In this document: positions 36,092-44,928 of the stretch, piece after piece
Layout of the letters: every line of letters begins with the position of its first letter
Position numbering within the stretch: the first letter of the stretch is position 1
Made by a program: the position numbers and the translations under genes
Assembly (NCBI RefSeq): GCF_000384295.1
Contig: NZ_KB913037.1
Coordinates: 4,846,868-4,910,867, forward strand
Direction of reading: 5' to 3'
DNA: 64,000 nucleotides
DNA from: Amycolatopsis balhimycina FH 1894
Lineage (GTDB): Bacteria; Actinomycetota; Actinomycetes; Mycobacteriales; Pseudonocardiaceae
The notes under the pieces: model-generated
Databases searched by the model: none
What the model saw: only the letters and a program-made list of their open reading frames with translations
What the model was told of the DNA's origin: nothing

Positions 36092-36114
36092 ACGCTACCG
36101 GCGGGCACCGACAG
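36092..36114 (-). promoter_or_regulatory. PafBC-type (RecA-NDp) promoter motif, antisense to asparaginase gene
   Basis: Minus strand: CTGTCGGTG (36114-36106), eight nt, TAGCGT (36097-36092). This fits TTGTCRGTG-N8-TANNNT, the DNA-damage promoter of mycobacteria, at all but one base. No minus-strand gene starts just after it; transcription would run antisense into the asparaginase gene. The flanks resemble those of the motif at 61883. Confidence 0.5.
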
Positions 36115-36178
36115 TTCCGGGCCGGAACCGCCGTCCGGCATGGTGGCCTTCCCCAGCCTGCGGGTCCCGTCGCCGTCG

Positions 36179-37075
36179 CTAGTTCGCGCGTTCGCGGGCG
36201 GCCAGGTCGCCCCAGAACTCGCGCAGGTCGGAGAACAGCTCGGCCAGCTCCTCGACGTTGCCCGAGCGCAGCGCGTCCAGGATGTCGTGGACCTCGTCGG
36301 CCGTGTTGTCGGCCTCCAGGACCGGGTCGGCGAAGAGCTGCACGAGGCCGCCGTAGTCCAGCTCGACGACGGAGTCCGGGTGGAAGTTGTCCAGCCACCG
36401 CCGGGTCTCGAAGAGCACGCGCCCCGGACCGGAGTCGCCGAAGGTCTGTTCCAGCAGGTCACCGGCCTCGCGCGCGCGATGCTGGGCATCGGCGAGCGTG
36501 GCTCGCCAGGACATTTCCCGCTGCGGGTCGTCGCGGCCGCGGCCGAGCACCAGCCGGCGTTCGTCCGGCTCGATCAGCACGAACCACGGCAGCGGGACGG
36601 TCCAGGTGGTGGACAGCGTGTGCGCGGCCGTCGTGCTCAGGTCCGCCATGGCCGACTTGGTCCGGCCGCGGATCGTCTCCTGGGTGAAGCCACCTTCGTC
36701 GAGGACGACGTTCTTCAGCGCCGGGTGCGCGTCGCCGAGGAACGTGACCAGCGCGGCGGCCGAGCGGGCCCGCAGCTCGAGCGGGCAGACCAGCGGACCG
36801 TGTTCGGCCTTGCCACCGGGCACCTCTTCGGCGTCGAGCACCAGGACGTCGGTCAGCAGGCTCGGCGCGGGACGGCCGTCGGCGAGTTCGGCGGGCAGCA
36901 GCCGCCGCGGCGCGGCGACCTGTGACTTGAGCCACATGGCCTGCTCGCGCGCGCCCGCGTCCGTCCGCCGCAGCTTGGCCGCCGAGACGGCCGCGCACAG
37001 CCGTTCGTCCGGCGGGTCGCCCAGGGCGAGCAGGGGTTCGTACACCCGCAAGTAAGCCACGAAGGGACGGAGCAC
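36179..37075 (-). CDS. Conserved actinobacterial protein of unknown function
   Basis: 298 aa. It starts MLRPFVAYLRVYEPLLALG and contains WTVPLPWFVLIEPDERRLV and a helical acidic C-terminal part (NTADEVHDILDALRSGNVEELAELFSDL). The order between asparaginase and DUF3073 matches Rv0811c of M. tuberculosis. No enzymatic motif is seen. It probably acts in the cytosol. Confidence 0.7.
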   Translation of the reverse strand: MLRPFVAYLRVYEPLLALGDPPDERLCAAVSAAKLRRTDAGAREQAMWLKSQVAAPRRLLPAELADGRPAPSLLTDVLVLDAEEVPGGKAEHGPLVCPLELRARSAAALVTFLGDAHPALKNVVLDEGGFTQETIRGRTKSAMADLSTTAAHTLSTTWTVPLPWFVLIEPDERRLVLGRGRDDPQREMSWRATLADAQHRAREAGDLLEQTFGDSGPGRVLFETRRWLDNFHPDSVVELDYGGLVQLFADPVLEADNTADEVHDILDALRSGNVEELAELFSDLREFWGDLAARERAN

Positions 37076-37282
37076 GAGTAGATCGTGGCACGTTTACCTG
37101 CGCCGATCGCCACCGACCGGCCGGTAACCGGTGTCCGCCGAACACTGTCGGCTCCGGCACACCGTGCCACGTCGCATCCAACCCCCCGGACACGGTACGG
37201 TGTGACCAGGAAAGAATTGTCGAGACGATGCGGGGCCGCCGATTCCCCCGGCCGCCCCGCCCCTGTGCGAGGGGGTCGAGCC

Positions 37283-37471
37283 ATGGGGCGCGGCCGGGCT
37301 AAGGCCAAGCAGACGAAGGTGGCGCGTGAGCTCAAGTACAGCTCGCACGAGACCGACTTCGATGCTTTGCAGCGCGAGCTGTCGAGTAACTCCTCGGGTA
37401 GTCATTACGAGGAGTCCGACAGCGATGATCAAGACCCGTACGACGACGGGTACGACGAGTACCGTCGTTGA
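37283..37471 (+). CDS. DUF3073 protein
   Basis: 62 aa: MGRGRAKAKQTKVARELKYS at the start and an acidic Tyr/Asp-rich end. The basic head and acidic tail are the family pattern; Rv0810c is the M. tuberculosis counterpart. The role is unknown. A run of 200 nt without genes precedes it and a GGGGGTCGAG ribosome-site-like stretch. Confidence 0.9.
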   Translation: MGRGRAKAKQTKVARELKYSSHETDFDALQRELSSNSSGSHYEESDSDDQDPYDDGYDEYRR

Positions 37472-37576
37472 GCACGCGTAACTGCGCGAGGGCATCGCCG
37501 GAGGCTTCCGGTGACTGCCCTCGCGCGCTGCGTGCTGCCCGGATACGGGGCTGCGAAGCGATGAAGGAGTGAGCCG

Positions 37577-38431
37577 GTGGTAAGTCGGGTTGGAGTCGTC
37601 GGAGCGGGACTGATGGGTTCCGGCATCGCCGAGGTACACGCCCGGTCCGGATTGGACGTCGTGGTCACCGAGGTGAACCAGCCGGCGCTCGACGCGGGCA
37701 AGGCTCGCATCGAGAAGTCGCTGCAACGCGGCGTCAAGAACGGCAAGCTCTCGACCGAGGACGCCGACGCGGCCCTCGGCAGGCTCCGGTTCACGACGGA
37801 CATCGCCGAGTTCGCCGACCGCGATCTGGTCATCGAAGCGATCCTCGAGCAGGAGCAGGCGAAGGTCGACGTCTTCCGCCAGCTCGACAAGATCGTCGAG
37901 GCCGAGGACGCGCTGTTCGCGTCCAACACGTCGTCGATCCCGATCATGAAGCTGGGCATGGCGACGAGCCGGCCGCAGCAGGTGGTCGGCATCCACTTCT
38001 TCAACCCGGTGCCGGTGCTGCCGCTGGTGGAGCTGGTGCCCTCGCTGCTGACCAGCGAGGAGACCACCCGCCGCGCGGAGGAGCACGCGACGACGGCGCT
38101 GGGCAAGACGGTCATCCGTTCGCAGGACCGCGCCGGGTTCATCGTGAACTCGCTGCTGGTGCCGTACCTGCTCTCGGCGATCCGGATGATCGAGTCGGGC
38201 TTCGCCTCGGCCGAGGACATCGACCGCGGCATGGAGCTGGGCACCGCCCACCCGATGGGCCCGCTGCGCCTGTCCGACCTGATCGGACTCGACACCATCA
38301 AGGCCATCGCGGACTCGATGTACGCGGAGTTCAAGGAGCCGCTGTACTCGTCGCCGCCGCTGCTGCTGCGCATGGTGGACGCGGGCCTGCTCGGCAAGAA
38401 GACCGGCCGCGGCTTCTATTCGTACAGCTGA
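37577..38431 (+). CDS. 3-hydroxybutyryl-CoA dehydrogenase
   Basis: 284 aa, GTG start with AAGGAG upstream. The NAD-binding motif GAGLMGSGIAE is at residues 9-19; SNTSSIPI, GIHFFNPVPVLPLVEL and the catalytic NSLLVPYLLSAI/AHPMGPLRLSDLIGLD segments follow. It makes acetoacetyl-CoA from 3-hydroxybutyryl-CoA in fatty acid or PHB metabolism. It ends 16 bp inside the convergent ECF gene. Confidence 0.93.
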   Translation: MVSRVGVVGAGLMGSGIAEVHARSGLDVVVTEVNQPALDAGKARIEKSLQRGVKNGKLSTEDADAALGRLRFTTDIAEFADRDLVIEAILEQEQAKVDVFRQLDKIVEAEDALFASNTSSIPIMKLGMATSRPQQVVGIHFFNPVPVLPLVELVPSLLTSEETTRRAEEHATTALGKTVIRSQDRAGFIVNSLLVPYLLSAIRMIESGFASAEDIDRGMELGTAHPMGPLRLSDLIGLDTIKAIADSMYAEFKEPLYSSPPLLLRMVDAGLLGKKTGRGFYSYS

Positions 38432-39243
38432 CTCTGGTCGAACCCGACGGGCGCGTCGAAAGCCGCCCGCCGGGCCGCCCGGCGAAGGACGGTCAGCACG
38501 GCCGGTCCCAGCAGGACGATGGCCACGGCGTTGGTGATGGCTCGGCCGGTGTCCCAGCCGAGGGTCGAAGTCAGGACCGTGTAGACGGCGAACCGGTGCA
38601 GGTTGTCCAGCAGCGGCGCGCCGGGCACGAACCCGAGTTCGGTAGCGGTCCCGGCGAGGAACGGCCACGTCCACAGGCTCATCAGCAGCCCGAAGAAGTA
38701 GGCCGCGAAGACGCCGTAAGCGACCAGCAGGGCGATCTCCGCCTTGCCACGAGCCTTCGGCAGCACCCCGGCGCCGAGCCCGATCATCGACGACGCCAGC
38801 ATCTGGAACGGCAGCCACGGCCCGACACCGGCGGTGAGCAGCGCCGACGTGAACAGCGACGTCGAGCCGAGCACGAACCCGAAGCCGGGCCCGAACACGC
38901 GCCCGGCGAGCACGAGCAGGAAGAACACCAGCTCGATGCCCCCGGTGCCGGCCCCGAGCGGCCGAAGACCGGCGTTCACGGCCGACAGCACACCGAGCAG
39001 CGCGAGCGCCTTGGCGTCGATGCCACCGCGGGACAGCTCGGCCAGGACGACCAGGATCAGCACGGGCAACGTCGCCATGAACACGAACGGCGCATCCATG
39101 GCGTGCGCGGCCGCGCTGGGCCGGGGGTGCGCGAAGAGCGGCCAGCAGAACATGGCCAAGCCGAGGAGGCTCGCGACACCGAGGACCAGCGCGGGCCGCA
39201 ACGTCAGGCGGACGGCGCGGGGCGCGCCGAGGAACTCGGTCAT
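38416..39243 (-). CDS. ECF transporter substrate-binding S component
   Basis: 275 aa from ATG 39243 with six to eight membrane helices. GAGTGGIELVFFLLVLAGRVF and FGFVLGSTSLFTSALLTAGVGPWLPFQML-type helices are typical of S components in actinobacteria. It is the substrate-selective part of the transporter made with the ATPase pair and EcfT downstream on the same strand. A cobalamin-like vitamin is possible, but no riboswitch was found. Confidence 0.85.
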   Translation of the reverse strand: MTEFLGAPRAVRLTLRPALVLGVASLLGLAMFCWPLFAHPRPSAAAHAMDAPFVFMATLPVLILVVLAELSRGGIDAKALALLGVLSAVNAGLRPLGAGTGGIELVFFLLVLAGRVFGPGFGFVLGSTSLFTSALLTAGVGPWLPFQMLASSMIGLGAGVLPKARGKAEIALLVAYGVFAAYFFGLLMSLWTWPFLAGTATELGFVPGAPLLDNLHRFAVYTVLTSTLGWDTGRAITNAVAIVLLGPAVLTVLRRAARRAAFDAPVGFDQSQLYE

Positions 39244-39430
39244 GCCGCCGCCTCCGCCGCTCCAAAGGCGCGGCTGGGCGCGTTGACAGGCGAGGTCCGC
39301 GGGGCGTCGCCTCGGCACCGAGCCATGGCCGGCGGCCCCGCCGGAGGGGCCGCCAACCGCGGGCCGGCGGCGGAGCGCGCTCGTCTGCTTCGGCCCCCGC
39401 CCCCGCCCCCCACCCCCGCCTCCGCCACCC

Positions 39431-41041
39431 TCACTTCAATGCCTCCGACACCTCGTCGACCGTCAGCCACGGCTCCGGGGCCAGGATCTTCGCCACCTGC
39501 GGCGCGAACGCCGGCGAGGCGACGATCACCTCCCTCGTCGGGCCGTCCGCGACGATCTCGCCCTCGGCCATGACCACCACGCGGCCGGCCACCGTGGCCA
39601 CGAACTCCACGTCGTGGGTGGCCAGCACCACCGCCCGGTCCTGCGAGGCCAGCTCTCGCAGGACCGCGGCGAAGCGCCGTTTCGCGTGGTAGTCCAGGCC
39701 GCGGGTGGGCTCGTCGAGCAACACGACCGGCGGGGCCGCCGCCAGCTGGACCGCCAGCACCAGCGCCAGTCGCTGCCCTTCGGACAGATCGCCGGGGTGC
39801 GCTTCACCGGCGATCCCGGGGGCGAGCCGGTCCAGCAGGGCCCGGGCCGTGCCCGCCGGTACCTCCGACTCGGTGTCGGCCTGTGCGCACTCGGCGTCCA
39901 CCGAATCGAGGTACAGCAGGTCGGCCGGGGTCTGCGGGACCAGCCCCACGCGCTGACGGGCCACTCGTGGCTTGAGCGACGCAGGGTCGGCGCCGCCGAC
40001 GTCGACCTTCCCCGCCGACCTCGGCCCGCTGCCCTGCACCGCCCAGAGAAGCGACGACTTGCCGGAGCCGTTGCGTCCCATCAGCGCGACCACTTCTCCC
40101 GGTCCGACACGCAGGTCGACCCCGCGCACCGCCAGGACATCTCCGTATCGGACCACCACCCCTCTCACATCCAGTGCCGAACCGGTCACCGAGAGACTAC
40201 GACCCACCACCGACAGTTTTTGAAGACTCGGCGCGAGGCGCGAGCGCAGCGGCCCCGCGACCCGCCTCGCGTCCCGGACCGACAGCGGCAACGGTGACCA
40301 GCCCGCGAGCCGCCCCAGCTCGGCGATCGGGGGTGCGATCGAAGACGTCGCCAGGATTTCGGCGGGCGGCCCGGACCGCACCGAACCGTCGCCCGGCAGG
40401 TACAGCAGCCGGTCGGCGTACTGCGCGACGCGCTCCATCCGGTGCTCCGCGACGACCACCGTGGTCCCGAGGTCGTGCACCAGCCGCGTGATCACCGCGA
40501 GCACGTCCTCGGCGGCCGTCGGGTCCAGCGCGGACGTCGGCTCGTCCAGGACCAGCACGCGGGGGTGCGCCGTCAGCACCGAGCCGATCGCGACCCGCTG
40601 CTGCTGCCCGCCCGAGAGTGTCCGAAGTGGACGGTTGCGCAGCTCCGCGATGCCCAGCAGGTCCAGCGTTTCCTCGACCCGCTTGCGCATGACGTCCGGC
40701 GGGACCGCCAGCTGCTCCATCGCGTACGCGAGTTCTTCCTCGACGGTGTCCGTCACGAACCCGGAGAGGGGGTCCTGCCCGACGACGCCGACGACCGAGG
40801 CCAGCTCACGAGGCGGAAAGAGCGAAGTGTCCTGCCCGTCGACGCGCACCCGCCCGGCCAGCCGTCCGCCGGTGAAGTGCGGGACGAGCCCGTTGATCGC
40901 GCCGAGGAACGTCGACTTGCCGGCCCCGGTCGGCCCGGCGACCAGGCACAGCTCACCCTCTTCGACCTGCAGGGAGACGTCCGAAAGCGCCGGCCGCGCC
41001 GCGTCCGGGTAGGTCACCGTGACCCGCGAGAACTCGATCAC
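39431..41041 (-). CDS. ECF transporter ATPase, two fused ABC domains
   Basis: 536 aa from GTG 41041, overlapping the EcfT stop (GTGA). The first domain has Walker A GPTGAGKST (36-44) and LSGGQQQRV; the second has GRNGSGKSS (322-330) and LSEGQRLALVLA. It fuses the usual EcfA1/EcfA2 pair and drives the ECF uptake complex with EcfT and the S component. Confidence 0.93.
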   Translation of the reverse strand: MIEFSRVTVTYPDAARPALSDVSLQVEEGELCLVAGPTGAGKSTFLGAINGLVPHFTGGRLAGRVRVDGQDTSLFPPRELASVVGVVGQDPLSGFVTDTVEEELAYAMEQLAVPPDVMRKRVEETLDLLGIAELRNRPLRTLSGGQQQRVAIGSVLTAHPRVLVLDEPTSALDPTAAEDVLAVITRLVHDLGTTVVVAEHRMERVAQYADRLLYLPGDGSVRSGPPAEILATSSIAPPIAELGRLAGWSPLPLSVRDARRVAGPLRSRLAPSLQKLSVVGRSLSVTGSALDVRGVVVRYGDVLAVRGVDLRVGPGEVVALMGRNGSGKSSLLWAVQGSGPRSAGKVDVGGADPASLKPRVARQRVGLVPQTPADLLYLDSVDAECAQADTESEVPAGTARALLDRLAPGIAGEAHPGDLSEGQRLALVLAVQLAAAPPVVLLDEPTRGLDYHAKRRFAAVLRELASQDRAVVLATHDVEFVATVAGRVVVMAEGEIVADGPTREVIVASPAFAPQVAKILAPEPWLTVDEVSEALK

Positions 41042-42117
41042 CGGACGACCTCCGACGACGACGAAGACGAAGGGGCAGGAGGCGCGACAAACGCCGGCAG
41101 CACTGCCACCAGCAGGGACAACGCGTGCGCCGAAGAGACTTCCGGCCAGCGCAGCGGGCTCAGCGACGGGTAGAGGTTCCCCGGGGCGACGCGGGCGGTC
41201 ACGAACAGCAGCCCGCACGCCCCGGCGCCCGCCGCCACGACCAGCGTCTCCGGCCACCGCCACGGATCCGGCCGGTACGCCGTCCGCCGCACGCGCCGGC
41301 CTCCGAGGACGAAGCCCGCGACCGCCACCGCCAGCCCGGCCGTCAGCAGCGGGACGCCGAGCCAGGGCGTCGTCCCGTCGAGCACGCCGTAGACGCCGAC
41401 GCACACGCCGACCAGCCCGGCCAGGACGCAAGAAGCGATCAGCAGCCGCACGCCGGGACTCAAGTACGCCCGGCGGCCGTAGCCCCGGGAGTCCATCGCG
41501 GCCGCCAGCCGCAGCGACCGGTCCATCGCGTCCTCCAGCACCGGGACCACGATGCCCTTGACCGCCCGAAGCCCGCGAGTCCGGCCGGCCCGCAGCCGGC
41601 GGGCCCGCCGCACGCGCTGCACGCTCTCGACGAGCTGCGGAGCGACCGTCAGCGCCACCGTCACCGCCGTGCCCACCTCGTACAGCGCCCCCGGGACCGC
41701 CTTGAGCAGCCGTTTCGGGTTGGCCAGGGCGTTGGCCGCACCGACGCAGACCACCATCGTCGCCAGCCGCAGGCCGTCGTAGAACCCGCCGAGCAGTTCC
41801 TCCGCCGACGTCGGCCCGAGCAGGGACAACCCGGCGGTCAAGGTGATCCGCGGCAGCGTGAACAGGACGTGCCCGCCGTCCTCGCCGCCGATCAGGATCC
41901 GGAACAGCACGCGTGAGGCGACGATCAGCGCGCCGACGTAGGCGTACAGCCGGAACGCCAGTGCCCAGGGCGCGTCACTCCGCCGGTTCGCGACGACGAA
42001 CCCGGCGACGGCGATGATCAGGCCGAGCAGCAACGGGTTCGTGGTGCGGCTGGCGGCGACGGCCAGCGCGAGCGCCCAGACCCACCAGGCGCCGGGGTGC
42101 AGAGCCCTACTGTTCAC
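41038..42117 (-). CDS. ECF transporter transmembrane protein EcfT
   Basis: 359 aa from GTG 42117. Six or so membrane helices; the coupling motif MDSRGYGRR contacts the ATPase. ALYEVGTAVTVALTVAPQLV is the family segment. The C-terminal tail is Ser-rich and basic. The start overlaps the SCO2322-like gene by 11 nt. Confidence 0.9.
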   Translation of the reverse strand: MNSRALHPGAWWVWALALAVAASRTTNPLLLGLIIAVAGFVVANRRSDAPWALAFRLYAYVGALIVASRVLFRILIGGEDGGHVLFTLPRITLTAGLSLLGPTSAEELLGGFYDGLRLATMVVCVGAANALANPKRLLKAVPGALYEVGTAVTVALTVAPQLVESVQRVRRARRLRAGRTRGLRAVKGIVVPVLEDAMDRSLRLAAAMDSRGYGRRAYLSPGVRLLIASCVLAGLVGVCVGVYGVLDGTTPWLGVPLLTAGLAVAVAGFVLGGRRVRRTAYRPDPWRWPETLVVAAGAGACGLLFVTARVAPGNLYPSLSPLRWPEVSSAHALSLLVAVLPAFVAPPAPSSSSSSEVVR

Positions 42118-42739
42118 GCCGACGCCGCCGGCGCGACGAGATGAACACCCCCGCGGCACCGATCACCAGGATCACCGCGGCGCCGATCACGAACCCCCAC
42201 GGGAATTCGATGTCGCCGGCCACCGCGACGTCCGGGACAGCTGTCCCGGTTTGCCGGACCGGCGGCACCCGAGGCGGCGCCGGCAGGTCGTTCGCGGACT
42301 TCGGACGCGCGAACGCCCACCCTTCGAACCCGCCGGGGGCCGGCTTCGCCGTCTGGGCGCCTTCCTGGCTCGACTGCCAGGTGCCGCCCGCCGGCGCGTG
42401 CCAGTAGCTCCAGTACGCCGTGGCCGACGGCATGCCCGCGCAGGGCTCGACGTCGGGGCCGGGCTTGCCGTCGATCCGGCAGGCCACGGCGAGGCCGTAC
42501 TTCTGCGAGCCCACCACCTGGAACCCCGCCTCCTGCAGGGCGGCGATGCCGTTCGCGGGCGTCCCGGGAGCGCAGCGGATCGACGACCCGGGGCCCAGGT
42601 CGCCGAAGTCGACGACCACCGTCACCCCGCCACCCGCGGGGCACGCCCCCTCGGTGGCCGCCGCGGACGCGGGCGCGGCGCCGGTGAAGCCGGCAGCGAG
42701 CAGCAGTGCGCAGACGGCGACGAAGCGGGACGCGATCAT
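42107..42739 (-). CDS. SCO2322-family exported protein of the ECF locus
   Basis: 210 aa from ATG 42739; a -10 box TAAAGT (42751-42746) lies six nt before it (leaderless). It has a Sec signal peptide (VAVCALLLAAGFTGAAPASA), YWSYWHAPAGGTWQ and FEGWAFA as the family core, and a C-terminal helix with an RRRRRRE-like basic end. It is probably a surface receptor for the ECF transporter. The family is known from Streptomyces ECF loci; the ligand is unknown. Confidence 0.82.
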   Translation of the reverse strand: MIASRFVAVCALLLAAGFTGAAPASAAATEGACPAGGGVTVVVDFGDLGPGSSIRCAPGTPANGIAALQEAGFQVVGSQKYGLAVACRIDGKPGPDVEPCAGMPSATAYWSYWHAPAGGTWQSSQEGAQTAKPAPGGFEGWAFARPKSANDLPAPPRVPPVRQTGTAVPDVAVAGDIEFPWGFVIGAAVILVIGAAGVFISSRRRRRREQ

Positions 42740-42748
42740 GCAGGCACT

Positions 42749-42852
42749 TTACTAATCCGGCCAAAAGTAGGCCGACCCCCCACGCGGCACGCAACCGTAG
42801 CTACGAAGCCATTCGGCCGTGACTGTGGTCGGATTAGTAATGATCGGCACAG
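42749..42852 (-). repeat. Dispersed repeat copy B with terminal inverted repeats
   Basis: 42757-42852 is about 83% identical to the glnR 3' end (25497-25591). This copy is bounded by perfect 11-bp inverted repeats, TTACTAATCCG (42749-42759) and CGGATTAGTAA (42830-42840), giving a 92-bp MITE-like unit. Its left end holds the -10 box of the SCO2322-like gene. Confidence 0.65.
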
Positions 42853-42917
42853 TCACCACGTCGGCGGCTGCCGAGGTGCGGTTCCGGCGCGACGCGGGAC
42901 ACACCTAGACTGCGGCC

Positions 42918-43826
42918 GTGGGACAGCTCATCGCGGACGGACAGCTGCGCGTCGGCCTGATCGGTGCCGGCCCGTGGGCGGCGACGGTGCACGCGCCCGG
43001 ACTGGCGGATCACCCCGGCACGGCGCTGACCGCGGTCTGGGCCCGGCGGCCGGAGGCGGCGCAAGCGCTTGCGGAGACGCACTGCACGACCGCCGCGGGC
43101 AGCGTCGAGGAGCTGTTCGAGCAGGTGGACGCGGTCGCGTTCGCCGTTCCACCGTCGATCCAGGCGCAGCTGGGCGTGCGCGCGGCCGAAGCCGGGAAGC
43201 ACCTGATCCTGGAGAAGCCGATCGCCGCCGACCTCGACGGCGCGCAACGGCTGGCCGACGCGGTCGCGTCCGCCGACGTCGCCGCGCTCGTCGTGCTGAC
43301 CCTGCGCTACGCGGCGCAGACCCAGGAGTGGCTCGCCGGCCTCGCCGAGGCGGGCGGCTGGGCGGGCGGTGGGGCGCGCTGGCTGTCCGGGGCCCTGCTC
43401 GGCGGCCAGTACGCGGCGTCGGAGTGGCGCCAGGACGACGGCGGCGCGCTGTACGACATCGGCCCGCACGCGCTCGACCTGCTGGACGCGGCGCTCGGCC
43501 CGATCACCGACGTCGTGGCGGCTCGGCGGAGCCCCGGCGACCTCTGGCACCTGATGCTGGCCCACGAGGGCGGCGTGATCAGCACCGCCACGCTCTCCCT
43601 GCGGCTGCCGGTGCAGCCGACCGTCGTCGAGGTCGCCGTCTGGGGACAGCACGGCTACCGGACGCTCGGGCGCAAGCCCGGCTCGGCGCAGGAGTCGTAC
43701 ACCGCGCTGCTGGACGACTTCGCCGCGATGATCGCGAGCGGCACGACGACGCACCCCTGCGACGTCCGGCGCGGCCTGCACCTGCAGACCTTGCTCGAGC
43801 AGGCGCTCGAACTGGCCGCGAAGTAG
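42918..43826 (+). CDS. Gfo/Idh/MocA-family oxidoreductase
   Basis: 302 aa. The Rossmann motif GLIGAGPWAATVHAPGL begins at about residue 14, and EKPIAADLDGA, the conserved EKP box, follows. A -10 box TAGACT (42906-42911) is six nt before the GTG (leaderless). The substrate is probably a sugar or inositol. The gene stands alone. Confidence 0.88.
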   Translation: MGQLIADGQLRVGLIGAGPWAATVHAPGLADHPGTALTAVWARRPEAAQALAETHCTTAAGSVEELFEQVDAVAFAVPPSIQAQLGVRAAEAGKHLILEKPIAADLDGAQRLADAVASADVAALVVLTLRYAAQTQEWLAGLAEAGGWAGGGARWLSGALLGGQYAASEWRQDDGGALYDIGPHALDLLDAALGPITDVVAARRSPGDLWHLMLAHEGGVISTATLSLRLPVQPTVVEVAVWGQHGYRTLGRKPGSAQESYTALLDDFAAMIASGTTTHPCDVRRGLHLQTLLEQALELAAK

Positions 43827-43888
43827 TACACAGGTCCGCTTCGCGCTCTTTCCTTGCAGCACAACACTTTCGCACTTCTCGCGCGAAT

Positions 43889-43925
43889 TCATCCACAGGT
43901 TGTCCACAGCCTCCACTGTGGACAG
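43889..43925 (+). promoter_or_regulatory. Cluster of three DnaA-box-like sequences
   Basis: TCATCCACA (43889-43897), TTGTCCACA (43900-43908, exact actinobacterial DnaA box) and TGTGGACAG (43917-43925, reverse orientation) lie within 37 nt, between the oxidoreductase and VanZ genes (gap 43827-44093). It may be a DnaA-titration or regulatory site, not an origin; the second and third also form a 9-bp hairpin. Confidence 0.5.
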
Positions 43926-44093
43926 TGCACCCGCTGACCGAACCACGGGAAGACAACCGGCGCCACCGGAAAGATCACCGAATAGTGCGGTCCGCTCAGA
44001 ATGCCGAGTCGATCTTGTGATGCGAAGGTGATCTTGGGAGGGGTCACTTTCATCGCGCATTGTCGATCTTGAGGGGTTCGAGAAGGGAGGCGC

Positions 44094-44750
44094 ATGGATG
44101 CTCTGCTGCGCGCCTTCTGGGGGATGATTCCGGTTTCCGCCATCGCGCTGCCGTACGCGCTGCTCGGCTGGCCACTGCTCGCGGCCCGGCGCCGCCGAAG
44201 ACTACCCGCCCGCTACGCGACCGCGTCCGCCGGCGTCGACTGCGCTGTCTTCTTCGCCGCTTTCCTGGTGTTCTTCCTGGTCACGATGCCCGTGGGCGAC
44301 TCCGCCGGCAGCACGCTCGACCTCGTGCCGGGTGCGGACATCACCGCGGCTTTCAGCAGCGACGGTTCACTCTGGCAGGTGGTCGGCAACGTCCTGCTGC
44401 TGAGCCCGCTCGGCGCGCTGCTCCCGCTGCGGATCCGCCGCCTGCGGGCGCTGCCGCGGGTCGCGCTGGCCGCGTTGATCGCATCGGTGCTGGTGGAAGG
44501 TACGCAATATCTGATCCACGACGGCCGGGTGACGTCGACCGACGACGTCCTGCTGAACGCGGCGGGCGCGGCGCTCGGGGCGGCCCTCAGCCGCCGCGGC
44601 TGGCGTTCGCTCGACGTGCCACCGCCGGTCCCGGTGGTGATCCCGGCGCCTCGCCGCACGATCTGCGAAGCCCCGGCGCTCACGCTGCGGGTGCCGCGGT
44701 CGGTGTGGGACACGCGTTACGCGGCCATCGCGCACCCGGAACGCCAGTAA
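44094..44750 (+). CDS. VanZ-family membrane protein
   Basis: 218 aa with four to five membrane helices. The core WQVVGNVLLLSPLGALLPLR, VLVEGTQYL and STDDVLLNAAGAALGA is the VanZ pattern. The C-terminal 40 residues are cytosolic and Pro-rich. VanZ raises teicoplanin resistance in enterococci; most members are uncharacterised. No van cluster is near. Confidence 0.85.
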   Translation: MDALLRAFWGMIPVSAIALPYALLGWPLLAARRRRRLPARYATASAGVDCAVFFAAFLVFFLVTMPVGDSAGSTLDLVPGADITAAFSSDGSLWQVVGNVLLLSPLGALLPLRIRRLRALPRVALAALIASVLVEGTQYLIHDGRVTSTDDVLLNAAGAALGAALSRRGWRSLDVPPPVPVVIPAPRRTICEAPALTLRVPRSVWDTRYAAIAHPERQ

Positions 44751-44805
44751 ACCGGTTGCGGGCCGTGCGATCATCGCGGAAGAAGAGCCTCCTTCGAGTC
44801 AAGGA

Positions 44806-44907
44806 ATGACCGCCTATGCCTGGCGCCGTCTCCGGCGTCGGCCTCCGCTAGGCCCGACGCCCAGCGACCTGCCCGCAGACCCGTTTTCGAGGGTTGCGGT
44901 TCCTTGA
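44806..44907 (+). CDS. Possible 33-aa upstream ORF before the GNAT gene
   Basis: MTAYAWRRLRRRPPLGPTPS, then DLPADPFSRVAVP. A weak AAGGA site precedes the ATG. It ends 21 nt before the acetyltransferase start. The Arg/Pro-rich start could slow ribosomes. It may also be chance. Confidence 0.3.
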   Translation: MTAYAWRRLRRRPPLGPTPSDLPADPFSRVAVP

Positions 44908-44928
44908 CGTGCTTTTCGAAAGGCTCGA

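Noticed and set aside
39244..39430. Cobalamin or other riboswitch near the ECF genes
   Set aside because: I looked for conserved riboswitch boxes here and before 42739 and saw none; only GC-rich spacer and the dispersed repeat.
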